DNA of 38,140 nucleotides from Bacillota bacterium (lineage in GTDB: Bacteria; Bacillota; Clostridia; Lachnospirales; Bianqueaceae): positions 1 to 38,140 of the forward strand of contig JAFRZE010000053.1 of assembly GCA_017442735.1 (NCBI GenBank), written 5' to 3'. Below the pieces are notes generated by a model. That model was not told where the DNA came from. It did not search any database and saw only the letters and a list, made by a program, of their open reading frames with translations. This document shows, piece by piece, positions 7,366 to 16,619 of the stretch (its first letter is position 1; each line of letters starts with the position of its first letter). A program made the translations under genes and the position numbers.

Positions 7366-8766
7366 ATGTATGATTTTGAACAATTCCTTCAAGAAGCATC
7401 CAATGTCAAACCTTCGGAACGTCAGCTCCGGTGGTTTGATATGGAGATGTATGCTTTTATTCACTTTGGGGTCAATACGTATACGAACCGCGAATGGGGA
7501 GACGGCAAGGAAGATCCTGCCATATTTGACCCTGTCAAATTCGATCCCGACCAATGGGTGGAAGCAGTTAAATCGGCAGGCATGAAAGGCCTGATCCTGA
7601 CCGCGAAACATCATGACGGCTTTTGTCTGTGGCCTTCTGCCTATACCGAACACTGCGTAAAAAACGCTTCCGTAAAGACCGATATCGTCGGTGCCGTATC
7701 AAGTGCCTGCCGAAGAGGCAGGATCAAATTCGGCGTCTATCTATCTCCCTGGGACAGAAACTGTCCTCTTTACGGATCCGATGCTTATAATGACTATTAC
7801 TGCCATCAGCTGGAAGAACTGCTGACCTCCTATGGGGAGCTGTTTACTGTCTGGTTCGACGGCGCCTGCGGAGAAGGACCGAACGGGAAAAAGCAGGTCT
7901 ATGATTTTCCGCGCTATATTCGTTTGATACGAGAACTCCAGCCTCATGCGGTGATCTTCAACGATCATGGTCCGGATTTTCGCTGGGTCGGCAACGAAAG
8001 CGGATCCAGCCGCCACGCGGAATGGGCGGTCGTCCCTTCGGAGCTTTGCGATTTCGCGGACATTCAGACAGGTCCGGGACCTCTTTCCGGCGATCTTTCC
8101 TATATGTATAATTCCGATCCGGATATCGGAAGTCTTCCCAATATTCTCTATTCCAAAGGCCTTGTCTTTTGCCCTTCCGAGACCGATATGTCCATTCATC
8201 CCGGTTGGTTCTATCATCCGGACGAAGAACCTCACAGCCTGGAAAGACTATGGGACACATATCTTCGGACAGTCGGCGGCAATACCTGCCTGAATCTGAA
8301 TATCCCGCCGACTCCCGAAGGACTTCTCGATGAAAAAGATGTCAAACGGCTGAAAGAATTCGGAGAAAAGATCCGGCTGAGTTTTTCAAACGAGGTCTCA
8401 AAAGAAGCCCGGATCCATGAGCAGATCATCAGTCCTACGCAAAAAACGATCTGTATCTGTTTTGATCATCCGGTCGATCTTACTTACGTCACTCTTCAGG
8501 AAAACCTGCAAAGCGGTCAGCGGGTGGAAAACTTCCAGCTGCGTGCCAGCCTCTACAGGGGCGACGAAAAAGTTTCGGAAAAGACAACGGTGTATCAGGG
8601 TACGACCATCGGACACAAAAAAATCTGTCCGCTTCTGCGAAAGAGAAGGAACCGTACCACCGATACGGAACCTCTCGCGCTGCGGACAGATTATCTGGAG
8701 ATTGCGATCACCGCTTCCCGCGGCGAGGCAGATCTTCTTCCTGTCAGGATCTGGGCAAAACCTTAG
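7366..8766 (+). CDS. Glycoside hydrolase family 29 alpha-L-fucosidase
   Basis: The 466-residue protein has the GH29 barrel signatures FIHFGVNTYTNREWGDG (31-47), LILTAKHHDGFCLWP (77-90) and YLSPWDRN. The catalytic nucleophile is expected to be D165 in VWFDGACGEG. A smaller C-terminal beta domain follows from about 365. There is no signal peptide, so it should act in the cytoplasm on imported fucosylated oligosaccharides and release L-fucose. AAAGGAGGATC precedes the ATG. It stands alone on the plus strand, divergent from the aldolase and convergent with glnS (12-bp gap, no clear terminator). No fucose transport or catabolism genes are nearby. The subfamily (A or B, and so linkage specificity) was not resolved. 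Confidence 0.93.
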   Translation: MYDFEQFLQEASNVKPSERQLRWFDMEMYAFIHFGVNTYTNREWGDGKEDPAIFDPVKFDPDQWVEAVKSAGMKGLILTAKHHDGFCLWPSAYTEHCVKNASVKTDIVGAVSSACRRGRIKFGVYLSPWDRNCPLYGSDAYNDYYCHQLEELLTSYGELFTVWFDGACGEGPNGKKQVYDFPRYIRLIRELQPHAVIFNDHGPDFRWVGNESGSSRHAEWAVVPSELCDFADIQTGPGPLSGDLSYMYNSDPDIGSLPNILYSKGLVFCPSETDMSIHPGWFYHPDEEPHSLERLWDTYLRTVGGNTCLNLNIPPTPEGLLDEKDVKRLKEFGEKIRLSFSNEVSKEARIHEQIISPTQKTICICFDHPVDLTYVTLQENLQSGQRVENFQLRASLYRGDEKVSEKTTVYQGTTIGHKKICPLLRKRRNRTTDTEPLALRTDYLEIAITASRGEADLLPVRIWAKP

Positions 8767-8778
8767 GTCCATCTAAAA

Positions 8779-10467
8779 CTAAACAGGCTTATAGGAACTC
8801 TTCAGAGGAACGATGCGATTGATGACCATCGTTCCTTCTTTTTGTGAGTCTGCTTCATCCTTAATGAAATATCCGTTGCGGACAAACTGGAACCGGGATC
8901 CCGCTTCTTCTTCAAGAATAGAGGGTTCGATGACCGCCTGGTCAAAGATCTTTACGGATTCAGGATTGTTGACATAGTCCTCTTTTTCTTCGTCAAAGAC
9001 AAAGAGATGTTCATAGCAGCGGACCTTGGCAGAAACTCCCTTAGATGCGCTCACGTAATGGATCGTGCCTTTGACCTTCCGGCCATCCGGCGCGTTGCCG
9101 CCCCTGGTTTCCGGGTCATACGTACAGTGGATCGTCGTGATTTCCCCGTTCTCATCCTTTTCCACGGACTGACAGGTCACCAGATAAGCGCCCATCAGGC
9201 GCACTTCTCTGCCCGGCGCCATCCGGAAGAACTTCTTCTCAGGCACTTCCATGAAATCATCGCGCTCGATATACACTACATGGCTGAAGGGGACCTGACG
9301 ATTGCCAAGTTCAGGGTTTTCCGGATTGCTTTCGACACTGAAATATTCGACCTGTCCTTCCGGATAGTTATCGATCACGACTTTCAGCGGATCCAGTACA
9401 GCCATCAGACGCTTATTCTTCAGCTTCAGATCATCCCGGATACAGTACTCCAGATACTGATAGTCGATCGTGGCTCCGCGGGATTTAGCTACGCCGGTGC
9501 TCTGGATGAAGTTCTTGATGCTGTCCGGCGTATAGCCTCTCTTCCGAAGACCGGCCAGCGTAGGCATCCTGGGGTCATCCCATCCGTCAACGATTCCGTT
9601 CTCGACCAGCGCGCGCAGTTTTCTCTTGCTGGTGACGACATTGCTGATCTCCATACGGGAAAACTCGATCTGTCTCGGAGGATGATCCTCAAAACATCCT
9701 ACCTGCTGGACAAACCAGTTATAAAGCGGACGATGATCCTCGAACTCAAAGCTGCAGAGAGAATAAGTGATCCCCTCGATCGCATCAGATAAAGGATGCG
9801 CAAAGTCGTACATCGGATAGATACACCACTTATTGCCGGTCCGGTGATGATGCGCGTAAGCGATCCTGTACATAGCCGGATCACGCATATTCATGTTCGG
9901 AGAGGACATATCGATCTTCGCGCGAAGGACCTTCTCACCTTCTTTGAATTCACCGTTCTTCATGCGTTCAAACAGATCCAGGTTCTCTTCGACACTGCGG
10001 TCACGATACGGGCTGTTCTTACCGGGCTCGGTCAGCGTGCCGCGGTATTCACGCATCTCTTCCTGTGAAAGGTCATCTACGTAGGCTACGCCCTTTTTGA
10101 TCAGGATGATCGCAAACTCGTACAGCTGATCATAGTATTCGGAAGCATACAGGACTTTATCCCACTGGAATCCCATCCAGTGGATATCATTCATGATGCT
10201 TTCCACATATTCGGTATCTTCCTTCGTGGGATTCGTATCGTCGAACCGAAGGTTGCACTTTCCGCCGTATTTGGCGGCAGTACCGAAATCCACACACATC
10301 GCCTTGATATGCCCGATATGCATATAGCCGTTGGGCTCGGGCGGGAAACGGGTGTTGACTTCAAAATTCACGCCTTCGACGAGATCCTTGTTGATCTCAC
10401 GCTCGATAAAGTTTTCCGCTTCCGGGAGAGCCATCCCGTTTTTCATCGTAAAAATCGCTTCTTCCAT
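8779..10467 (-). CDS. glnS: Glutaminyl-tRNA synthetase
   Basis: GlnRS charges tRNA-Gln directly with glutamine. The 562-residue class I synthetase has FPPEPNGYMHIGH (41-53) with the HIGH ATP motif at 50-53, and VTSKRKL as its KMSKS-type loop (in NVVTSKRKLRALVENG), where the usual Met is Thr. The start at 10467 has AGGTGA upstream; the ATG seven codons later lacks an RBS. Most Gram-positive bacteria make Gln-tRNA through GluRS plus GatCAB, so a bacterial-type GlnRS in Bacillota is limited to some lineages and probably of transferred origin. It is the last gene of a ychF-prfC-glnS run, 18 nt after prfC. Confidence 0.97.
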   Translation of the reverse strand: MEEAIFTMKNGMALPEAENFIEREINKDLVEGVNFEVNTRFPPEPNGYMHIGHIKAMCVDFGTAAKYGGKCNLRFDDTNPTKEDTEYVESIMNDIHWMGFQWDKVLYASEYYDQLYEFAIILIKKGVAYVDDLSQEEMREYRGTLTEPGKNSPYRDRSVEENLDLFERMKNGEFKEGEKVLRAKIDMSSPNMNMRDPAMYRIAYAHHHRTGNKWCIYPMYDFAHPLSDAIEGITYSLCSFEFEDHRPLYNWFVQQVGCFEDHPPRQIEFSRMEISNVVTSKRKLRALVENGIVDGWDDPRMPTLAGLRKRGYTPDSIKNFIQSTGVAKSRGATIDYQYLEYCIRDDLKLKNKRLMAVLDPLKVVIDNYPEGQVEYFSVESNPENPELGNRQVPFSHVVYIERDDFMEVPEKKFFRMAPGREVRLMGAYLVTCQSVEKDENGEITTIHCTYDPETRGGNAPDGRKVKGTIHYVSASKGVSAKVRCYEHLFVFDEEKEDYVNNPESVKIFDQAVIEPSILEEEAGSRFQFVRNGYFIKDEADSQKEGTMVINRIVPLKSSYKPV

Positions 10468-10485
10468 GTTGTCACCTGATTCAGA

Positions 10486-12111
10486 TTATTCATTCTCGCT
10501 GAATTCAGCGAGGGTCAGACCTTTATTGTGATTCAGCGCCCAGTCGATATTCCACTCACTGCTGAATAACAGCAGAAGATTTCCACGGATATCCTGTACG
10601 ATCCTGGTATCCGAGCTGAGTGTCAGATCGTTTGCCTCCGTCATGCCTTCCGGCAATGCCCGGATCCAGCGAATATACTCATAGGGCAGGTTTTCCATTC
10701 GCACTTCGATCCCGTATTCCGCCTTCAATCGATACAAAAGAACATCAAACTGCAGTGTACCTACGACGCCCACGATCACTTCTTCCATACTCTTTCCGGG
10801 ATCCTGGAAGATCTGAATGGCGCCTTCTTCCGCGATCTCGCTCGTCCCCTTGATAAACTGTTTTCGCTTCAGCGTATCAACCTGACGAACTCTCGCAAAA
10901 TGTTCCGGCGCGAAAGTCGGGATGCCCTGGAAATGTACGATCTTTTTGCTGTCACAGATCGTATCGCCGATCGAGAAAATACCCGGATCGAAAATACTGA
11001 TGATATCGCCGGCATAGGCTTCATCGACGATCGATCTATCCTGAGCCATCAGCTGTGTAGGCTGGGAAATACGGATCTTCTTGCCTTCTTTCGAATGGTA
11101 AACTTCCATTCCCTTCTCAAACTTGCCGGAGCAGATCCGCAGGAACGCGACTCGGTCTCTGTGCGCCCGGTTCATATTCGCCTGGATCTTGAAAACAAAA
11201 CCGGAGAAGGGATCTGTCAGAGGATCGACTGTGCCTTCCTTCGCCTGCCTCGGGAGGGGCGACGTCGTCATATGAAGGAATTCTTCCAGGAAAGGTTCCA
11301 CACCGAAATTCGTCAGGGCTGATCCGAAGAATACCGGAGAAAGTTCTCCGTGACTGACCATGTCCATATCCAGAGGATGGCCGGCTCCGTCCAGCAGTTC
11401 TGTCTCCTCCAGCAGCTTCTCCAGCGCTTCTTCTCCGATCATCTCACCCAGCGCGGGATCCGTTAGTTCCATCTCCACAGAAGCGACTTCATGTTTACCC
11501 GCGATCGTATCCCCGTCATAGGAGAATTTGATCAGCTTTTTATGCAGCCGGTCATAGACGCCCTGGAAGTTTTTGCCGGATCCGATGGGCCAATTGATGG
11601 GGCAGGTTTCGATACCCAGTTCTCCTTCGATATCGCTCATCAGATCGAAACTGTCCAGCGCCTCCCGGTCCATCTTATTGATGAAGGTAAAGATGGGGAT
11701 CCCACGCATACGGCAGACTTTGAACAGTTTCCTTGTCTGCGCTTCCACACCTTTCGATCCGTCGATCACCATGACGGCGGAATCAGCCGCCATCAGCGTA
11801 CGATACGTATCTTCCGAGAAATCCTGATGGCCCGGTGTATCCAGAATATTGATGCAGTATCCTTCATAATTGAACTGCATGACAGAAGAAGTAACGGAAA
11901 TACCTCTTTGCTTTTCGATCTCCATCCAGTCAGAGACCGCATGGCGCATGTTTTTCTTTCCCTTGACCATTCCCGCTTCCACGATCGCGCCTCCGTAGAG
12001 AAGAAGCTTCTCGGTCAGTGTGGTTTTACCTGCGTCCGGGTGAGAGATGATGGCAAATGTTCTGCGCCGTTCGATCTCGCTCCGGATCGCTTCATTTACT
12101 TGATTGTCCAA
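10486..12111 (-). CDS. prfC: Peptide chain release factor 3 (RF3)
   Basis: RF3 is the GTPase that recycles RF1 and RF2 from the ribosome after termination. The 541-residue product has HPDAGKTT (24-31), RGISVTSS, DTPGHQDF and NKMD motifs and full RF3 length. The start is a TTG at 12111: there is no ATG before the G1 motif, and GAGG from the end of ychF lies about 9 nt upstream. It begins 12 nt after ychF and is followed by glnS, which suggests one operon. Termination factors RF1, PrmC and RF3 are thus all within this window but in different transcription units. Confidence 0.97.
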   Translation of the reverse strand: MDNQVNEAIRSEIERRRTFAIISHPDAGKTTLTEKLLLYGGAIVEAGMVKGKKNMRHAVSDWMEIEKQRGISVTSSVMQFNYEGYCINILDTPGHQDFSEDTYRTLMAADSAVMVIDGSKGVEAQTRKLFKVCRMRGIPIFTFINKMDREALDSFDLMSDIEGELGIETCPINWPIGSGKNFQGVYDRLHKKLIKFSYDGDTIAGKHEVASVEMELTDPALGEMIGEEALEKLLEETELLDGAGHPLDMDMVSHGELSPVFFGSALTNFGVEPFLEEFLHMTTSPLPRQAKEGTVDPLTDPFSGFVFKIQANMNRAHRDRVAFLRICSGKFEKGMEVYHSKEGKKIRISQPTQLMAQDRSIVDEAYAGDIISIFDPGIFSIGDTICDSKKIVHFQGIPTFAPEHFARVRQVDTLKRKQFIKGTSEIAEEGAIQIFQDPGKSMEEVIVGVVGTLQFDVLLYRLKAEYGIEVRMENLPYEYIRWIRALPEGMTEANDLTLSSDTRIVQDIRGNLLLLFSSEWNIDWALNHNKGLTLAEFSENE

Positions 12112-12123
12112 CCTAGCAATACC

Positions 12124-13221
12124 TCAAACGTTAAAACGGAACAATACAACGTCTCCGTCTTTCATTTCATATTCTTTTCCTTCAGAACGAACCAGACCCT
12201 TTTCTTTGGCCGCGGTCATAGATCCGCATCGGATCAGGTCATCGTAGGCCACGACTTCCGCCCGGATAAATCCACGCTCGAAATCTGAATGGATCTTACC
12301 GGCGGCCTGCGGAGCCAAAGTTCCCTTTTTGATCGTCCACGCACGGCTCTCCGTGGGACCGGCTGTCAGATAACTGATGAGTCCCAGCAGATGGTAACTG
12401 GCTTTGATCAGACGGTCGAGTCCGGTATTCGTAAGTCCAAGTTCCTCCAGGAACATTTCCTTTTCTTCCGGATCAAGCGAAGAGATCTCTTCTTCGATCT
12501 TGGCACAGACGACGAAGACCTCTTCACCCGTCTTCTCAGCATATTCACGCACTTTCTGAACATGCGGGTTATTCTGACCGTCATCGGCCAGATCGTCTTC
12601 CAGTACATTGGCAGCGTAGATCACCGGTTTGGAACTGAGCAGTTCGTAGCTTTCCACTGTCTGCCTGTCTTCCGCGGAAAGATCAAGATCCTTGATCCTT
12701 TTTCCTTCTTCCAGCGCGGCATAGACTCTTTCGATCAGAGCAAGCTCCGCCTGGGCAGACTTATCATTCTTGGCCAGTTTCGCGGTTTTCGCTTTCCGCC
12801 TTTCCAGCATTTCCATGTCAGAGAAAATCAGTTCCATATCGATCGTCTCGATATCCCGCATGGGATCGACCGAACCGTCCACATGGATAATATCGTCGTC
12901 CTCAAAGCAGCGGACCACATGAACGATCGCGTCACACTCACGGATATGAGAAAGAAACTGGTTGCCCAGACCTTCTCCTTTGGATGCGCCTTTGACCAGT
13001 CCGGCGATATCGACAAATTCGATGATGGCCGGAGTCGTCTTGGCTGAGTCATACATTTTTGTAAGTACATCCAGCCGCGGATCCGGAACTGCCGCGATAC
13101 CGACATTCGGTTCGATCGTGCAGAAAGGATAATTCGCCGCAGCGGCGGCGCCTGCCTTAGTCAAACAATTGAAAAGCGTGCTCTTCCCTACATTCGGAAG
13201 ACCGACGATACCAAGTTTCAT
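12124..13221 (-). CDS. ychF: Redox-regulated ATPase YchF (Obg-like, OLA1 family)
   Basis: The 365-residue protein has the YchF P-loop GLPNVGKST (7-15), [10 protein letters not shown] switch and [21 protein letters not shown]3 region (in part). A helical insert and a C-terminal TGS domain follow. The G4 position reads ANVLE instead of NKxD, which in this family is associated with preference for ATP over GTP. YchF associates with ribosomes and modulates stress responses in other bacteria; its precise role is not settled. GGAGGAG precedes the ATG at 13221. It heads the ychF-prfC-glnS operon and has its own strong promoter right after the STAND/HEAT cassette. Confidence 0.97.
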   Translation of the reverse strand: MKLGIVGLPNVGKSTLFNCLTKAGAAAAANYPFCTIEPNVGIAAVPDPRLDVLTKMYDSAKTTPAIIEFVDIAGLVKGASKGEGLGNQFLSHIRECDAIVHVVRCFEDDDIIHVDGSVDPMRDIETIDMELIFSDMEMLERRKAKTAKLAKNDKSAQAELALIERVYAALEEGKRIKDLDLSAEDRQTVESYELLSSKPVIYAANVLEDDLADDGQNNPHVQKVREYAEKTGEEVFVVCAKIEEEISSLDPEEKEMFLEELGLTNTGLDRLIKASYHLLGLISYLTAGPTESRAWTIKKGTLAPQAAGKIHSDFERGFIRAEVVAYDDLIRCGSMTAAKEKGLVRSEGKEYEMKDGDVVLFRFNV

Positions 13222-13262
13222 GGAAATTCAAATCTCCTCCATAAAAGTACTGCAATTGTTGG

Positions 13263-13291
13263 ATTATACCACAGCTTCCCGTCAAATTCAA
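13263..13291 (-). promoter_or_regulatory. ychF: Strong promoter of the ychF-prfC-glnS operon
   Basis: Minus strand: -35 TTGAAT (13286-13291), 17-bp spacer, -10 TATAAT (13263-13268) preceded by TGG (extended -10). The -35 box begins 7 bp after the stop codon of the HEAT/peptidase gene. No terminator is visible between the two units, so read-through from the cassette into ychF is possible. Confidence 0.9.
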
Positions 13292-13297
13292 TAGCGA

Positions 13298-16200
13298 TCA
13301 CTGACCGACGATTTTCGTAAATTCGTCCTCTGTGATCGATTTAGGTGCACTCTGGAAACTGATGATGACACTATGGATGATATCACGGTTTTTCTTGTCC
13401 TCATCATCTGTAAACAGCGGATACTTGACGCTCGGATCCCAGGTTTCTGTCATATTCCTGTACCGGATCATACCATTCAGCTTATTGATCTCCTCATCCG
13501 CATGCTTCTTCGCGGTTTCTTTCGACACCTGTTCTCCATAGCATTCCCGGATCTTATCGTTCAGCACGCTGATCTTTGACACATCCGGCGGCATACCAAG
13601 CATCGACGTCATCTGCGCGAAAACAACATCCCGTCTCGCGTTCGCCTGGCGATACTTCTTATAGAACCTGATTGAAAAGACCTGCGTTTTCAGAAAGACG
13701 CTCGCTTCATTCCGGTCACCGGAAAAATGCTGATATTCATGGAAAACAGTCGGGATCACGGCATACGGATCCAGGAACAGACGAATGCTCAGTCCGGAAC
13801 TGAGCGGTCTGGTCCGATCATCGACTTCATGATAGCGCGATATGACCTTTCCGATATCCTTCGGTGGCTGGAACTGGACCCATATCATATGCAGATATGG
13901 CTGGAACTTAACAAATCCAAGTGTCTGCTGCTCTACCGGATCGATCAGACGAAGCGGACATTTATTAAGCATGTCCAAACATCCCGGAACTTCTTCCCTT
14001 GCGATCTCGATCAACTTATGCGTGTCGCAGAAAGCAACGGAAGGATTGGCAGCATGAAGGACCTCAGCAAGAATATCCGCATAATCGTCCGGAATGGTAT
14101 CTTCAGGTACCCGCACCTCAAAGAAGGATAATTCGTTGTCTGTCTGGATCAGTTCCTTTCGTACGGCTACCACTTCTTCCAACAGTTTCACCGCGTCAGA
14201 CTGATCCTGGTTCTGAAGTAGCCAATCCAGCAGTCCCATGATCACGCCTTGCTTGATAAACCGCGGGATCCGACTGGTCCTGTCGTTCAGAAGATGTTTC
14301 AGATAGGAGAATGGCTGATCTTGATTGTCCATCATAAATATACCCAGACCGAGATTCAGTTCTTCCTGATAACCTTCGATCTGCCGCATCCATTCACGCA
14401 CATTGTCCCGATCATCATATTTCAGATAATCCAGCCGCTGCCCTTCAAATGGTCTCAGATGGACCTGAACTTCCTGGATCTTTCCTACGAGATCGTTGTA
14501 ACGGTCGATCGCCAGCTCAAATCTCTTCTCATTTGAAGGGATCTGCTCAGGATGAAAGTCAGCCGTCAGGACTTTGCCGAGCGCGGCCGCGGACCATCCG
14601 GCCAGCGAAACAGCATCCTGATCGGCAGAAGTGATCATACCTTTTTGGATGGACAGACACAGATGGCGAATGATTTTTTCTGAAGAATACGGATGACGGC
14701 TCAGACTGATCGATGCTTTGAGCAGATCCTGTGTCGACGGATCCTTGTCCTTCAACACAGACTCCACGAAGGCTTTTGTCTCATCCAGATAAGAGATCCT
14801 GCTTCGGATCAGCGCCAGAAGTTCTTCGTCCGTTTCTGTCTCTGCTGCCTTCAGAAGGGTATCCTTCGAATCCTGGTAAGTCAGTTTTTCAAGCGCTATC
14901 CTGCGGATCGCATTTTCACCATTCAGCGCCGCTCTTTCAAAAATCTCCTTCTCCTGTGGGTACGGAAGTTTTTTCATACAGGTCAACTGGATTTCCTTAT
15001 CAGCGTCTTCAAAAGCGAACTTCTTTAGCCACTTGGCATCCTCTGGATAGGTCAACTGTCTGACCGCTTTCAGGCGATTATAGTCATTTTCCTCGTGTAG
15101 TGCCACATTCAGCAGCGTATCCTTCTCCTCCGGATATGACAATTTGTCGATCGCGGCTAGTCTTTCACGTGATGATCGGCCTTTTAATGCCAGGTTTTTC
15201 AGAATGTCTTTTTCTTTCGGATAAGCCAGTTTCTCTATACAAGCGATCCGAATTTGATCATTCGAATCCTGAGAAATAATCCTTTTCAGCCATTCGCTGT
15301 CTTCCGGATATTTTAATTCCCTGACGACCTTCAGACGATTATCACTTTCGTGATCGTTAAGCGCCACTTGGATCAGTGTTTCTTTTTCTTGTGGATAAGG
15401 CAGTTTTCTGATGGCAGCATATCTTACACTGGATGACGCAGCGTTGATCGCCTGCTTTTTCAGAATCTCTTTTTCTTCCGGATAAGGCAGCTTATCCAAA
15501 GCCGTCTCCGCACAGTTTGCATTCTTATCTTCCAATAACTGGACCAGAAGATCACGCTCTTCCGGATAGGGAAGTCTTCGAAGTGCTGTGACACGATCGC
15601 CCCCATAACGTTTTTGATCGACAACAATCTTCTTAAGCAGTTTCAGATCTTTGGGATAATCCAGACTTCTGATCGCTTCTGTTACTTCGCTGTGATTTCC
15701 TCTGCCGGTTCGGGCCAGTGACGGAGCACGCAATCTCCGAAAGAAAGCTCTGGGGCCTTCTCCGTAACCAAGCCATAGAATCAAGGCTACTGGTCCGAGG
15801 ATCGCAATACAGAATCCCAGGATCAAACCGATTCGCCCCAGAGAAGAACTGGTGCTATACAGGCTGATAAAGGATGTATCCTGTATACTATTATTACTTT
15901 TCCTGCCCTTATATACAGTCGAAAAATTGACCGTTACTTTTTCCAGTTCAGGCACGACGGTCTGATCCGCGTATTCATCAGCGGAAATACCAAGCATCTC
16001 TCCATATGCAGAGCAACTGAGATTCAAAAGAAGATTCAGAAGATCTGAGCGCTCCACTTCCGAAATGCCATCCGAAAGCACGATATTCTTTGTGGAGAGG
16101 ACCAGAGGAGAAACATACCTCATCTCTGCATAAACAGCGAACGGATTATCTCCCTGCGTGATATCGATCTGACGTTTCCCGTTTTCATCTGTCACGACCC

Positions 16201-16597
16201 GAAGATCTCCTTCGACCTTGACAAACTGACTGTACTTGTAAATATCAGAAAAATACACATTATATGCCATCTGGAAACTGATGTTTACCGCTCCCGGAAT
16301 ATGACAGGAATAGTGAACCAGAGAAGGATCCGAAGGATCGGTCTCTGCCTTGACATACGTGATGAAAAAGTGAGGCTGCAGTACAGGCACCTGCTCCAGA
16401 TCATACAGAATAGAAACCTCACTGTAAAAAAGATCCGCGCTGTCCACTCCGCTGGTGATCGCTTTGGCGACATTTTTGACGAACTGTGCCGCATCGCCTT
16501 CTGAATAGTCCGGCGCTGCTTTTGCCTGGCATCCTCCAAGAGGCAAAAGAAAAACTATCGCCAAAATAAAGATACAAATACGATGAAACCTTTTCAT
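13298..16597 (-). CDS. Membrane-anchored lipoprotein with HEAT-like repeats and a HExxH peptidase-like domain
   Basis: I do not recognise this 1099-residue protein as a named family. Visible layout: lipoprotein signal with lipobox LGGC (C23); an external domain of about 230 residues; a membrane span (about 256-278) followed by an Arg-rich stretch (283-299) that predicts a cytoplasmic C-terminus; 11 tandem 29-residue HEAT-like repeats (about 305-630) with the core L-x-YPEEKE; a helical region; and a C-terminal domain with HEYQH (953-957), then G960 and E964. The pattern HExxHxxG…NEAxxF resembles zinc peptidases such as the DUF3810 type, so a metallopeptidase is plausible but unproven. AGGAAGG precedes the ATG. 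It is third in an operon after the STAND ATPase and the 165-residue protein (22-nt gap). My inference is that it is the membrane-linked executor or partner of the STAND protein. Confidence 0.8.
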   Translation of the reverse strand: MKRFHRICIFILAIVFLLPLGGCQAKAAPDYSEGDAAQFVKNVAKAITSGVDSADLFYSEVSILYDLEQVPVLQPHFFITYVKAETDPSDPSLVHYSCHIPGAVNISFQMAYNVYFSDIYKYSQFVKVEGDLRVVTDENGKRQIDITQGDNPFAVYAEMRYVSPLVLSTKNIVLSDGISEVERSDLLNLLLNLSCSAYGEMLGISADEYADQTVVPELEKVTVNFSTVYKGRKSNNSIQDTSFISLYSTSSSLGRIGLILGFCIAILGPVALILWLGYGEGPRAFFRRLRAPSLARTGRGNHSEVTEAIRSLDYPKDLKLLKKIVVDQKRYGGDRVTALRRLPYPEERDLLVQLLEDKNANCAETALDKLPYPEEKEILKKQAINAASSSVRYAAIRKLPYPQEKETLIQVALNDHESDNRLKVVRELKYPEDSEWLKRIISQDSNDQIRIACIEKLAYPKEKDILKNLALKGRSSRERLAAIDKLSYPEEKDTLLNVALHEENDYNRLKAVRQLTYPEDAKWLKKFAFEDADKEIQLTCMKKLPYPQEKEIFERAALNGENAIRRIALEKLTYQDSKDTLLKAAETETDEELLALIRSRISYLDETKAFVESVLKDKDPSTQDLLKASISLSRHPYSSEKIIRHLCLSIQKGMITSADQDAVSLAGWSAAALGKVLTADFHPEQIPSNEKRFELAIDRYNDLVGKIQEVQVHLRPFEGQRLDYLKYDDRDNVREWMRQIEGYQEELNLGLGIFMMDNQDQPFSYLKHLLNDRTSRIPRFIKQGVIMGLLDWLLQNQDQSDAVKLLEEVVAVRKELIQTDNELSFFEVRVPEDTIPDDYADILAEVLHAANPSVAFCDTHKLIEIAREEVPGCLDMLNKCPLRLIDPVEQQTLGFVKFQPYLHMIWVQFQPPKDIGKVISRYHEVDDRTRPLSSGLSIRLFLDPYAVIPTVFHEYQHFSGDRNEASVFLKTQVFSIRFYKKYRQANARRDVVFAQMTSMLGMPPDVSKISVLNDKIRECYGEQVSKETAKKHADEEINKLNGMIRYRNMTETWDPSVKYPLFTDDEDKKNRDIIHSVIISFQSAPKSITEDEFTKIVGQ
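14897..15418 (-). repeat. Tandem duplication of a three-repeat HEAT unit inside the lipoprotein gene
   Basis: Residues 394-480 and 481-567 are two copies of an 87-residue block (261 bp each). Each block holds three distinct 29-residue repeats in the same order, such as KVVRELKYPEDSEWLKR against KAVRQLTYPEDAKWLKK for the second. The order and type-specific residues (PED…WLK only in the middle member) show that the unit of duplication was three repeats, not one. Confidence 0.8.
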
Positions 16598-16619
16598 CCA
16601 AGCCTTCCTTTCCTGTTGT

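Noticed and set aside
7958-8260. Minus-strand ORFs inside the fucosidase gene
   Set aside because: They are antisense to the conserved catalytic barrel and show no family signature or RBS.
14800-15700. CRISPR-like array of regularly spaced repeats
   Set aside because: The 87-bp period is in frame and reflects 29-residue HEAT-like protein repeats with divergent DNA, not identical direct repeats with spacers.
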